Below, one piece after another: positions 33,290 to 43,629 of a stretch of 64,000 bases of DNA. Both the position numbers and the translations under genes were made by a program. A model generated the notes under the pieces. The model searched no databases and was not told the DNA's origin. It saw only the letters and a program-made list of their open reading frames with translations. This stretch comes from Clavaria fumosa (taxonomy: Eukaryota; Basidiomycota; Agaricomycetes; Agaricales; Clavariaceae), in assembly GCA_951802425.1 (NCBI GenBank), contig OX637800.1:1054001-1118000 (forward strand), written 5' to 3'. The first letter of the stretch is position 1; the number at the start of each line of letters is the position of its first letter.

Positions 33290-34304
33290 GGAGCTACATC
33301 AGGAAGAGCTACATCGGGACGCATTACTGTAAGGGTGGATGCGACCCCAGACCTGGGGAAAGAGTAATGAGTGGGTGATACATGATACATGATGGCGGCA
33401 GAGGAACAACGACAAGCAGGCATGTATAATAGTGGGTACGAGCGATACATGTGTGATGCACGAATGGCGATGATGGCGACGATGGCGGCAACGGCTGGGA
33501 CGAGCAATGCGCGATTGCAGTGGCGGGAATGGCGGCAACGGGTGATGCATGATGCACAGCAGCAGGGAATGGCAGTGATGGGTCATGCATGATGGGCACA
33601 GAATAGCAACAACGAGCGGGGTGATGGGGTGACGATGACGAGCGGGGTGATGCAAGATGGGCATGGAACAGCGACAATGAGGGGGTGATGCATGACGCGG
33701 CGGGATCGGCAGCGATGGGTGATGCATGATGGGTGCAGAATAACGATGATGAGCAGGGACGATGCAAGGTGTGGCGTGACGCAGCGGGTTACCGAATGGC
33801 GGGGTAATGCATGACGGACAACGTGGGAACAGCGACAATGAGGGGGTGATGCATGACACGGCGGGATCAGCAGCGATGGGTGACGCATGATGGGTGCAGA
33901 ATAACGACAATGAGCAGGGTGGTGTCAAGGGGATGCATGACGATGCAAGGTGTGGCGTGATGCAGCGGGTTACCGAATGGCGGGGTAATGCATGACGGAC
34001 AACGTGGGAACAGTGACAACGAGGGGGTGATGCATGACACGGCGGGATCGGCAGCGATGGCTGGGACGGGGTGATGCATGACAGCGGGACAATGCGCGAT
34101 GGCAGGGGTGAGGGTGAGGGCCCAGGATGGGGTGATGCATGACGGCGGGATGGGGGTGACGCATGACGGCGGGACGGGGGTGATGCATGATGGCTGGGAC
34201 GGGGTAATGCATGATGATGCAAGGCATGGCAAGCACGAAGGCACAGAAGCTAATTACCCTTGTTGATGCATCACCTATTTATGGTAGTTAGCTTATGTGA
34301 TGCA
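33290..34304. repeat. Right terminal array of the KDZ element
   Basis: Inverted copy of the left array, shorter. Just inside it, two short direct repeats occur: GAAGAGTATCAC near 33229 and 33247, and GAGCTACATC near 33291 and 33306. Confidence 0.9.
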
Positions 34305-35160
34305 TTAAAACACTTGAATCGCCTGATATCATGTGGTTTAGCCGCCGAAGACATGGCGGCTGTGACTTCATGCGGATTCCCTAGGCAAGTAAACGCGAGG
34401 TATTCCTCATCATTTTCTTGCTTTTTGGCCTGTGTGGCTGCGGTATTGGCCTTGCTTCGCTCCGCCATCAGAGTAGCAGTTTTTGGTCTTGTGATTGGTG
34501 CGTTTGCAGTTTTCACAGGGTGTTTTCATGCCTGAGTCATCTGATTTCCGCTGCAGCCTTTACCCTTTTTAACATGAAGGGCTGCGTCACCAGATTTCGA
34601 TGCAAGGTCTGCTATTTCGCGCTGTCTCGCTTCCTCTAAAACAATATGCATAAGGTCATTTGGAGAGATCTCCATAGATGACAGGCTTGCGGCATGCGTG
34701 ATTGAGTGAAGAAGGCTGCGATAGCTAGGTGGCAAGGAAGTAAGTATCATGGTTGTGAAATCATCATCCATGACTGATGCACCGATGCCTTTGAGTTCAT
34801 CTCGAATCTTTATCATTGCATTTAGATGAGGTTTGATAATGCTGTCCTCAGCGCAGGTCATGGACTGTAACCTGCGATGCATGTCAACTTTGTGAAGTTG
34901 GCTCTTTCGTGTAGCGTCAGTGCGGATTGCCTTCCACATCTCAGATGCTGACAAGGACTTGATGACCGTAGCGAGATGTGGTGATACTGTAGTAAGTAAT
35001 ATGTGCTGGGCACTATATTCTTTTTGATCGTACTCGTCGAACTTTTGTTCCTTTTCTTTGAGGTCATTGTCAGTAGCTTTTATCCCTGGAGCTTTCATTG
35101 AAATTCCGGCCTCTTGAGGGTAAGCTACTGGTTTTCATGCAGTTCCGTCACGAAATCTAA
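34305..35160 (-). pseudogene. Copia 2 Gag with zinc knuckle, damaged
   Basis: A Gag domain (MWKAIRTDATRKSQLHKVDM, MILTSLPPSYRSLLHSI, MEISPNDLMHIVLEEARQRE) fills 35098-34526. Upstream, the same frame continues to about 35160 (ARGLIRFRDGTA, then TGA, then KPVAYPQEAG), so ATG 35098 is not the real start; arginine is expected at the TGA. A CCHC knuckle, CENCKRTNHKTKNC, lies at about 34505 in another frame, and the next segment in a third, so at least one frameshift is present. The right edge of the KDZ element cuts the gene at 34305. Confidence 0.85.
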
Positions 35161-35296
35161 TCAATCCTCTTGCGCCCATTGCAGTGCGGGCTTTCAACTT
35201 GTAGTCGGCCCAGTTTGCTCAGTCATCGTGGAGTTGAGGGACACCTATGGTGTTGGAAGAGGTATTGGCAGTCGTGAGGTCGTTTTGCATGACGAA

Positions 35297-35306
35297 TCTC
35301 ATAATC
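35297..35306 (-). other. Candidate primer-binding site of copia 2
   Basis: The minus strand reads GATTATGAGA directly after the LTR, the same ten bases as in copia family 1. Confidence 0.5.
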
Positions 35307-35473
35307 TATAGAAATCTAGGATAACTCCGTTAGCTCAGTCAAATAGTGGACTGTAGTATTTGCTATAGTACCTAGGATAACTCTGTTCTATCCTAAGGCA
35401 TCAGTATGTCTGTAATACAAAGTCAAAGGATGTAAACTCACAGCTCAGTCAAATAGTGGACTGAGCTGTGGCA
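35307..35473 (-). repeat. Candidate 5' LTR of copia 2
   Basis: 167 bp. It begins TGCCACAGCTC on the minus strand and contains an internal repeat AGCTCAGTCAAATAGTGGACT (at 35333 and 35442 on the plus strand) and TAGGATAAC twice. The outer end coincides exactly with the point where arms A and B stop matching. The inner end reads TA on the plus strand where TG is expected. No partner LTR is left in the window. Confidence 0.6.
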
Positions 35474-36655
35474 CTGCTATGTTGCAACCAAATAAACACA
35501 CACATTACGTAATCTGTCCGGGTGATTACCAATACACCTCTGCAACTATGTTGATCTACTGAGCCCACCTTGTGCTACAGATCACATGCTGGTGTCTACA
35601 GCATGTGAGCCTTTTTACTGATGTGGGTGTGTACAGATTTAAAGATTGGACAGAGTCCTAGATAGACATGATGTAGAACTACTAGAAGCCACGAAGTGAA
35701 TGAGAAGGAGCATTTGAGCTCGATAGCTTGGTCAGCACTCACCTGGCAGGAATGCGAGTGTCTTAAGAGGAAGAGCCAGTGACAATGCTTTTTTGCATCC
35801 CACCAGGCACTAGGGCTGGTTGTGCCTCAATAGGGCGGCAACTCAAGCCCAGATCACGGCAAAATGGCTTTGGAAGGGAACTATTGCAGTGTGCCAGGTC
35901 ACTCTCCACCAACAATTCAAGTAGAGTAAACATAAATTTTTAAACACAATTAAACGAGACCATTCAACTCATCCAGAGCCGCAGCTGCACTTGATATTTC
36001 TCCACTCATCATTCTCATCCCCAGAGCCCTCACACCAGCAGGGATATCAGATGCAAATACAACCGCATCAACTATCAGCCTCCCAGCACTCCAAATGTCA
36101 ACCTCCGCCCCATGGTTGGCCAGGAACACTGACGGGCAATGGGAGTTCCGGTCCAAATGCATTGCTGCTTGAGTCGGGGGTATAGCTGCATCATCCCAGT
36201 CGATGAGAAACCACTTTGTGCGAGTGCCGCCATCCCGGATGATATTTGGCCAACGTATGTCCCGATGGAAAAGGGCAATCGGACCATCATGCATAACCTG
36301 CCTGGCCAGTCAGCTTAGGTCAAATCAATTGACAATTCATATTTGCATGCCTTGAGAGCTTCAAGTACACATTTTACAGCTTCCAGAACCTCTTGCGCCC
36401 GACGCGGCGAATCATCAATGCCTTTTGGCTGGAGATATACTACCGACCCATGAATATCGTCATTGACATAGAAGTTCAAGATGCGATCGACATTTGGCAC
36501 ATGCTTGGCTTGCATTAATTCGTAAATGGTCCTCAGGTGGTTGACGCGAGCCTCTCCGTTGCGCATGTATTTTTTTTCAACAGCGGATGAACCAATTTTG
36601 ATAATGGTGCCGGTTTCCCTGAGGTAATACCAAATGAGACGACATCACAGAACAC
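35474..36655. repeat. Arm B of the inverted duplication
   Basis: Reverse complement of 1-906 plus 6946-7221; position x in arm A (up to 906) maps to 36656 minus x. It has the intact copia target site at 35750-35754. Confidence 0.9.
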
Positions 36656-39595
36656 ACGGCAGGACACATTGCCTCACAGTCGAGAAATTGAAACAAGTTC
36701 AGTGTTGTGGCGAGCTCCTATCACATCCCGTAGCGAAGTGATAACGGAGCACAGCTTGATGATGCGTATGAGATTTATCAAACGTTGGGACATCCACGAA
36801 AGATCGGCAAAGACCAAATCGATAACCGAATCTCGTAAAATAGCTGCTAGCATAACATGGGCTCCGACCGCATAATAACCTGAACAGTTAGTCAGTAAGG
36901 CTGGGAGAGCATGGCACACTAAAGGACTGACCAAGAATATACGGAGCAGGGTCATACGTCCAGGTCAGCTTTTCGATGAGTTCATCCTTGGGGTGTGTAC
37001 CCGAGAATCTGGGGGATTTCTCTTCACCCCTGAATATGCAAACACCCCCTGTTAAGACTCCGAAGTCCGGCCCCAGCAACGCGGTGCTGGTCTGGTTGTT
37101 GCTATCCCGGATAGTTTTACACACGATAGCGGAATCAAGAAGCTGTCGAAGATTTCGATCCCAGAAAAGATGGAATGAACTCTCAGTGCTATCTTCATCC
37201 GGTGGTGGAAATATAAGGGCGGGTTTGATAACGTCCATAATGTATGCCGCCCCCTCGTCTTCACTGGGTCTGAAAAGTTGGAGGAGGTCGTCTCGGGTAC
37301 ACATCGCCTTCGGATTCGCTCTGGATGATGCCAATTCTGTAATCACTTGGTCAGGCAGAGGGATTTTACAATTATCCTCGAGTGGCCCCATAATATACGC
37401 GGAGAGGGCATCTAGAGGGGGAGGTGGTCTACACGGAGTCGCCCAGCGTTGCAGAAGGGTGGGAGAGATATCGGCTACAAGGGCATGAGGACCAACAGTC
37501 AACACTCGTGCGACAGAATCTCGATGACGGGAGACGGGGTAAACCGATAAAGGTAATAGTAGAACCAAACGAATAGGACAGCAGGACATATACAGTGGGG
37601 AAAGGGAAAGGGAAAGGGAGAAACCATAGGGCGAAGAGTACAGAGAAATGGAAGGATTGGAAAATGAGATACGAGGCCGTAACAAGAGCGAGTGGCGAAA
37701 AAGATGGATTGGTATATAAAGAGAAAACATGTTAAGGAGGATAGGAAATGGGAGTGAAGGCGATAGCGAAAGGGAGCGATAGGTTATCAGTAGATTCAAC
37801 TTACGCAAAGGTGAGCCCATGCGGGGTCGCTTGGGACGATGGTCTGTTGTAAGAATAATGTGTGGAGAAAGGAATGATAAGAGAATGCAACGCATAGCAG
37901 CGAGGGAAGGGCGAGATATGACGAAGCCACAGAGAAAGGTTAAGTCGGAAGTCGGTTAAGACGAGGCGATGGCGATAGCAGAATTGAACAAACGGGACAG
38001 CAGGACATATAGGTTGAAGGGAAAGAGGAAAGCCAGAGTGAAGGGTATAGAGAGGATGTTAACGTGTCAGCGAGGCAAAAAAGATGCAAAGCCGCAGAGG
38101 AGGGGCGAAAGGGGGCGATAAGATATCAGTAGATTCAACTTACACAAAGGTGGGCCTATGCGGGGTCGCTTGGGACGATGGTCACTTTCTTCTGTTGTAA
38201 GAATGATTGGTGGAGAAAGGAATGATGAGAGAATGCAACAGCAATGAAAGGTGAAGTGGCGAGTGGAAGGGGAAATGAATTAGTGTCAAGAAGAATTCCG
38301 CGAGGTACGTGACATCAATGAAGAGGAAAAGGACGATCACGGATGGAAGAGCATGAAAGTTACCCAAGGTTAGAAAAGTGGTTGCAATGTTGGCAGGATA
38401 ATGAAGCGAGCAAGAACGGTGACAAATGAGCAGATAACACGTGAAGATAAAATCAATCACAATAATGTACCAAAGGAAATGAAAAGCGAGGCAGCAAATT
38501 TGTTGTGATTGAGGAAATTAAGAGGTAGCGAGAAGCGGATGAAGTATAGAGGGAAAAGAAGAGGAGGGGGATCGTGAAAACGGGACGGGGAACGAGGAGC
38601 GAGAACACGACACGCGGGTGAGAGCGAATGTTGGCCGAGGATGCAGGGTCGGTAAACGATGTGCACATGCGAGAGCAAACCGAACAAACCGGAGAGATGG
38701 ATAAGCAACGGGCCACGATGGTGTGGAAGGATGGAGACAGGTAAAAGGACGATAGCGATAGCAGAATTGAACAAACGGGGTGGCAGGACGAGAACGAGGA
38801 GCCACAGAATGAAGGCACAGAGCGAAGAGTGCGGAAATGGAAGGGTCGGCAAACGAGAAGTGGGTGGAGGAAAAGTTGAGAGAGATAGACGAACGATACC
38901 GTTAGTTCTAGTCATATGCACCAAAGATATGCTAACCGCACTCACCGGTGGGTAGCTTCACGATGACGTGGAGATGCGTCGCAGGAGGAAGCTGCAGCCA
39001 ATATTGCGAGATGGGGTTCCAATCCATCAATTCTTCGTCACCATCTTCGACCTTGACGCGACTAAGGGTATCCTTGGTCTGATTGGTGAGGTTTAAGGGG
39101 GTTTTGAGCTACCAAGACTTTATTAGCGTCGATGTTTAAGCCGTTTTATCGATGACGCACCTTCCAAAGCTCAAGATCTGCGGCGCTGACGTCTCGAAGA
39201 ATACCCTTTTCCTTCTCCTTATGCACCAGTTTCTTCAATCGGCCCACACTGACATCAAGAGGAGCATCGACCTCGAATGGTGTAGATTCGTTCGCGATGA
39301 GACAAAACATAGTAAGAGATTCTGCCTTCTTCTTGCCCTTATCAGGACCTGGGACGGGCTGAGTTGGAGTAGGCGTCTGATTTGACCCGGAAGCCGATGG
39401 GTCAAACAGTTGGGGAATGGCGGTCGCTGCAGGATCGAGCACAGGGATGATGAGCGATGCAGCTGGGGCGGTATTGGGCGGAGTCGATTCTAGTGGGAAG
39501 GGTTGGCTGGTCGATGCGACGTTTCCGACAATTGTAGCTCCTGCGGAGCTTGGCGACCTTGCCTTAGATGCTTTGCGATTCTTCTTTCTCGCCAT
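35950..39595 (-). CDS. Crinkler (CRN) header, nuclease-like and kinase-like protein (copy B)
   Basis: ATG 39595. Exon 1 (39161-39595) has a disordered Ser/Pro stretch and then the Crinkler header, LTMFCLIANESTPFEVDAPL to DLELWK, a ubiquitin-like fold. Exon 2 (38946-39108) ends HLHVIVKLPTG. After an unusual intron of about 1.4 kb, exon 3 (about 37510 to 36932) carries LLGPDF and CIFRGEEKSP, which fit a PD-(D/E)XK nuclease pattern. Exon 4 is 36678-36879, exon 5 36351-36618 and exon 6 35950-36297, with the kinase motifs HRDIRWPN and DWDDA. Phases agree from exon 3 to the stop. Fungal Crinklers are proposed secreted or nuclear effectors; I see no signal peptide. The GC-AG intron between exons 5 and 6 is shared with copy A. 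The start of exon 3 is uncertain. Confidence 0.75.
37510..38945 (-). repeat. Expanded Crinkler intron built of duplicated blocks
   Basis: A block around CAGTAGATTCAACTTAC and TGCGGGGTCGCTTGGGACGA occurs at about 37790 and again at about 38130. A second phrase, GATAGCAGAATTGAACAAACG, occurs at about 37973 and 38754, with a worn form near 37555. The plus strand is purine-rich, including GGGAAAGGGAAAGGGAAAGGG at about 37600. Neighbouring introns are near 50 bp, so this one has grown by tandem duplication. Confidence 0.65.
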
Positions 39596-40165
39596 TGCGG
39601 TGATGGTTGTCGCCACTTCCTCAAGAGTCACATCACAGTCATGTCACATTCAATGGCTATTTGTAAATATTTGGAGAATGTGGCACGATACACTTTTATT
39701 CACCTAATCATTACTCATTCAATTCTGAAGATATGAATGAATAACAAAGACTTATTCTTCATGAGAAAATGAGCCCTAAAACCCTGTAAAAGAATGAGGT
39801 GATTTGGTTAAATTTTGAGAAAGTTGATTGAAAAACTTGAAACAGCAATTTCTCATCCCATTGTCTGTGAATTTCTATGATATTATACTTACTCATTTTG
39901 CTGGCAATAATGAGCTGGAGGGCATGGTAAAAGAGTCAAAAATATTTTATCAACCCATTATTTCTGGCCATGTACAAATTCTAAAGCCAGGTGAAATGAT
40001 GAAGCCATGAGCTGCTCAAAATTTAGAAAGTACATTGTGGCTGAAACCCTGCCCTGTCTCCAGCTCTCCATCCTCTCTAGGGCTCTCCTCACTTTATTGC
40101 AGTTGAGGAAGTCATGGTCAAGCTGCATGTTATTGCTGTTTTCAGTGCACTTGGTGGTGTTAGGA
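39596..40165. other. Intergenic, no gene seen
   Basis: AT-rich and CpG-poor from about 39660 on. It contains the upstream side of the Crinkler gene, but no TATA box stands out. Confidence 0.4.
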
Positions 40166-40220
40166 TCACTTACCTAAGCCCTGCCAAAAGGGGAAAGGAA
40201 GCAGAAAGGAAGTGGCACTC

Positions 40221-41012
40221 TCACACCGTGTGGCCAGCTTGGCCACATTGGAAACAAGTGTGCACCACTCTGGGGGCATGGGCATGATCCACCACCATGG
40301 CATCACCAGCAGTGGTCTGATGTGGCATGGTGGGAGGGGCAGGGGCAAAGCAGGTTTGCAGGATTGGTTGTGGGCAGGGCCAGGTGTGTGGAGTTTTGCT
40401 GTGTGATGACTCTGTCAAAGCAACATTTCTGGGCATCAAGCCTTCTGCCAGTGCCTTCCACTCAATGTGTGTCATATCTGCCTGGTGAAACATTGTTTTG
40501 AACTTGGCAAAGAATTCCAGGGCAGTCATGGTGCCCTGCTTCAACCTGGTGATGTCTGCAAGGGCAGTCACACAGTCATTCAGGTCATCAAAGGCCTGCT
40601 TCATTTCCTCCACAAATTCCACCCAGGTTCCAACTTCATCATTACCCAAGATCTCCTCTGCCTTCATGTTTGCCCATTCTGTGGCAAATCCTTCTCCAGC
40701 TATTTTACTCAGCATGAATAGGAATTTTGCCAGGTCCATGGCATAGATGGCTGGGTTTGCCATACACAGTAGGCAGAGTGACCAGAGGAATGCACATAAA
40801 TTTATTTTTTGCCCATCAAATGGAGCAACAGCTAGATCCAGCCTCATGGCTTGGACTACAGGCAGGGTGACATGGTCAGCCATCATGGGCCCTGGTGGTA
40901 GTGATGGGGTTTCTAGGATGTTGGTAACATGGGAGGTGGGGAGCAAGGCTTGACCCAGTCTCAGTCTCAGGCACTGTAAGTAAAGTTCCAGGCCTTGGGC
41001 ACTTGGTGTCAC
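40221..41012 (-). pseudogene. CpG-depleted gypsy Gag relic
   Basis: A 263-codon frame retains a retrotransposon Gag domain (EILGNDEVGTWVEFVEEMKQ, LTALADI-like and LEFFAKFKTMF blocks) and the beginning of a zinc knuckle, CFQCGQAGH. The frame and its left side lack nearly all CpG. No Pol follows on this strand. A TATATATAG at about 41323 and the tract around 41050-41480 may be its 5' LTR. Confidence 0.7.
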
Positions 41013-41843
41013 TCAGGGAGGGGCACAGTGGTTGTCCTCCAGTTTGGGTCACATGTATCTACACACAGTAAAAATTTCATGTGGTTCTGTTGCACACCAC
41101 AGGCAGGGTAAAGGAGAAGAGGATGAGGGGGCTGAGCTGTGACAGAGTGTGACAGTTTGAAATAGGGGTCCAGGCTAGCCAGGTTAGGACACATGGCTAG
41201 GGCAGATGGGCTAGATGTTAGTATTATATCAGACTCAGTCTCATGCTCACACAACTTAACATAAGGTCAATGATGATGATACTAGCATAAGGGGAAAGGG
41301 GTACAAGTGTGAAGAAGTCGTAGTATATATAGTGAATGGTTCAGGAGTTGCTGGTGTTCCCATGCTTGGCCCTCTTATGTCATGTGATGTGCCAAAGCCC
41401 TGGGTCATGTGACCTGGGGTTTATGTAACATGACTCCCATGCAGGTCATGTGACTCACTCACAACCTTCTCACAACCTTTCTGCAACCTTTCCCCCTCCC
41501 AGACACACACCCACAGATCCCAAGGCTGCAGGTCCACGCTGTGGAAAGCCAGGTATGTGGTGCCAAGGACTATGAGAATGAGATTGCATTGCTCTGAGAC
41601 TGCTTGGAGTTGTACAAGAAAGAGAGGAAGGCTCCTGCTGAGGAGCAGGATTTTGGAGATGAGGCCCAGTGAGTCCAAACTGGCATCTCAGAAGTAGTTA
41701 TCCCTGCCCCTGTTCTGTCCCTGTACCCACAGTGAGTATACCCAAATATACTATCTTGCAGCAGAGACATACCTGAACTGGGGATGAGGAGAAGGACAAA
41801 GTGGAAATGCAGAAATGCATACCATGAGAGCTAGCCATCCAGG

Positions 41844-42990
41844 ATGGACTTGGAGTGGGTGAAAAGAGCAGGACTGGAGCCATCCCCCCTGCAGAGTCTG
41901 ATCACAATGTACAATGTGAATGGGATGCAGAACAGGAATGGCAAAATCCAGTATGGGATAGACTTGCTGGTGATGTTTGGAGACCACCAGGAGTGGATCC
42001 ACTTCCTGCTGGGGAAGACTCAGTCTCACATGGTCATCTTCAGGTATAAAGCTTTGGTTGAAGTGAGACCAGATGTCCTCAGTCACAAGTGCATTAGAAC
42101 CCTGTTTATAGCAGTAGTTACACAGTCATAGTAACAGTGGTAGGATAAGTGTGGCTGATTAGCTAAGCATCCAGGGAAGTCCCTTCACCCCCTTACATCA
42201 GGCATGACTGGCTGAAGCAACATAACCCAGAGATTGACTGGGTGAAGGCTGAAGTAAAGCTCACCTGCTGCCCCAGCCTGCTCCTCATGACCCCACTAAC
42301 ACCTGACCCCTGTAACAGCCCCTGCCCCCCTGAAAGCAAGTACCCTGGCCTCCACCAGTATTCTGGACACCCATTTTCCCAACTCTGGCCCCACCCCCAA
42401 TTGGTCCAACCTCTACCCTGCAGTTTTCAGCACAGCAAAATGGGATGAGCTTCCCTGCACCAGCCTGGACTTTGATATCAAAATTGAGTTCAAGAAAGAC
42501 CCTGGACACCTCTCCTCCAAGCTATACTCACTGACCTCAGGAGAGATGGTGGAGATGAACCACTTGGTGGATGAGCAGCTGGCTTCCAGATGTATCCAAC
42601 CTTCAAAATCCCCATACACTAGTCCTTTCTTCTTCAAACACAAGAAGGACAAACTGCAGCTGATCATCAACTACTCAGGGTTGAATGCCTACTTGATCAA
42701 GGACAAGTACCCCCTCCCCCTCATCTGGGACATGGTGGATGTGCTAAGGGAGCATCTATCTACTCCAAGATAGATGCAAAGGGAGGCTTCCCCTCAATGC
42801 AGGTTTGGCCAGAACACCAGCACTGCTGCACCTTCCTTACACCTCATGGGCTCTTTGAACCAGCAGTTATGTGGTTTGAGCTGTAAAATGTGCCTGCAAC
42901 CCTCCAACACATGTGCTGAGGACATGTCTGGGCCTATGTGGATGATGTGATAGTGTTCACAGAGGACTTTGAGCACTCACCAGTACTGGA
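41844..42990 (+). pseudogene. CpG-depleted gypsy Pol relic: protease and RT
   Basis: Plus strand, opposite to the Gag relic, so probably a different copy. The protease region has MYNVNGMQNRNGKI and WLKQHNPEIDWVKAEVK. Reverse transcriptase follows: CIQPSKSPYTSPFFF, KKDKLQLIINYSGLN, KDKYPLPLIWDM, then a frameshift and AYVDDVIVFTED. An insertion of about 150 bp with GGTATAAA sits between protease parts at 42040-42200. Stops and frameshifts are frequent. Confidence 0.75.
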
Positions 42991-43629
42991 TGGACTGAGT
43001 CTTGTGGAAATTTGGAGAGAATGGGTTGTGCCTCAGTGTCATGACCCAAAACATCCAGTTATGGGCTGCCCAATGCATCCTTGCACTTGACAACCACTCC
43101 TGACTCAATTCTGCTGCCCAATGATTGCCCTGAACTGACAATCAGCAATTCCACATGTGGTTTGTAATTCTGATGAATGCTGTGTGCTTCACTGTCATTC
43201 AGCTGATACTGGGGCCTTGGGGAATGAGTGGAGTTGGTTTAGGATGTGCAAGGTGGCCTCTAGGCAAGCTAATGAAGCTCCCTCAATGATATTAGACTTT
43301 GGGGTTTGGATACAGTGGCTGAAACATGTTTCTGGGCAATTTTTAGTATTTGTCATGCAATTTCTTCTCTGTAGATCTTCTTTGACACTATTCCACTTTT
43401 ACCACTTCTCTTACTATATAATCTCCAGAGCTGTAGTAGATACTACAGCATACAACATAAACTTGATTACCTGCTTACACACAAGGATCACTGTTGAGAG
43501 CCACCTTAGTACTTGGCTGGGCATTGCATAGTGGCCACCCTCTCATGCAGTCTCTGAGTCAAATCCCTCCATTGTGTTTAACCCCTACTCCTTGTCCTCC
43601 CTGTCATGTCTGCACCCCTCCCTGTCGGC
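42991..43629. other. CpG-poor remnant, nothing recognised
   Basis: Probably the eroded rest of the gypsy element. Base composition changes abruptly near 43625, where CpG reappears. Confidence 0.4.

Larger units (their letters stand above)
22772..34304. mobile_element. KDZ-superfamily DNA transposon, about 11.5 kb, multigene
   Basis: Ends are inverted: TGCATCACATAAGC at 22772 and its complement ending at 34304, each flanked by TTAA (22768-22771 and 34305-34308). The first 340 bp or more of both ends are nearly identical and pass into ATGCATCA-rich arrays. Inside lie a minus-strand gene (24350-26663) and three plus-strand genes (27305-27808, 28304-28984, 29062-33180), the last a nine-exon KDZ transposase. 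Excision at one TTAA restores the copia 2 frame. The genes show no premature stops in the resolved exons, so the element is younger than its host copia and may be active. Confidence 0.88.
20736..35473 (-). mobile_element. Copia family 2, 3'-truncated and split by the KDZ transposon
   Basis: On the minus strand: a candidate 5' LTR (35307-35473), Gag (about 35150-34305), then the KDZ insertion, then protease, integrase and RT down to about 20735, where homology stops inside RT after WLLGV. RNase H and the 3' LTR are missing. Joining the two flanks at a single TTAA keeps one open frame from the Gag side (RRFKCFN) into the protease side (LLTSSDDIILDSSATAHF), which proves that both parts are one element. 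Several TGA stops and one frameshift show it is dead. Confidence 0.85.

Noticed and set aside
33299..34244. Equivalent His/Pro-rich frames in the right KDZ array
   Set aside because: Mirror of the left array; same reasoning.
22766..34310. An 8-bp or 7-bp target duplication for the KDZ element
   Set aside because: Flanks beyond TTAA (AAA on the left, AAC on the right) do not match at 7 or 8 bp.
36960..37895. Membrane-protein reading of the start of the 36888-37895 frame (hydrophobic Leu/Ser stretch)
   Set aside because: The hydrophobic part lies in the enlarged intron; only the later part matches the Crinkler exon.
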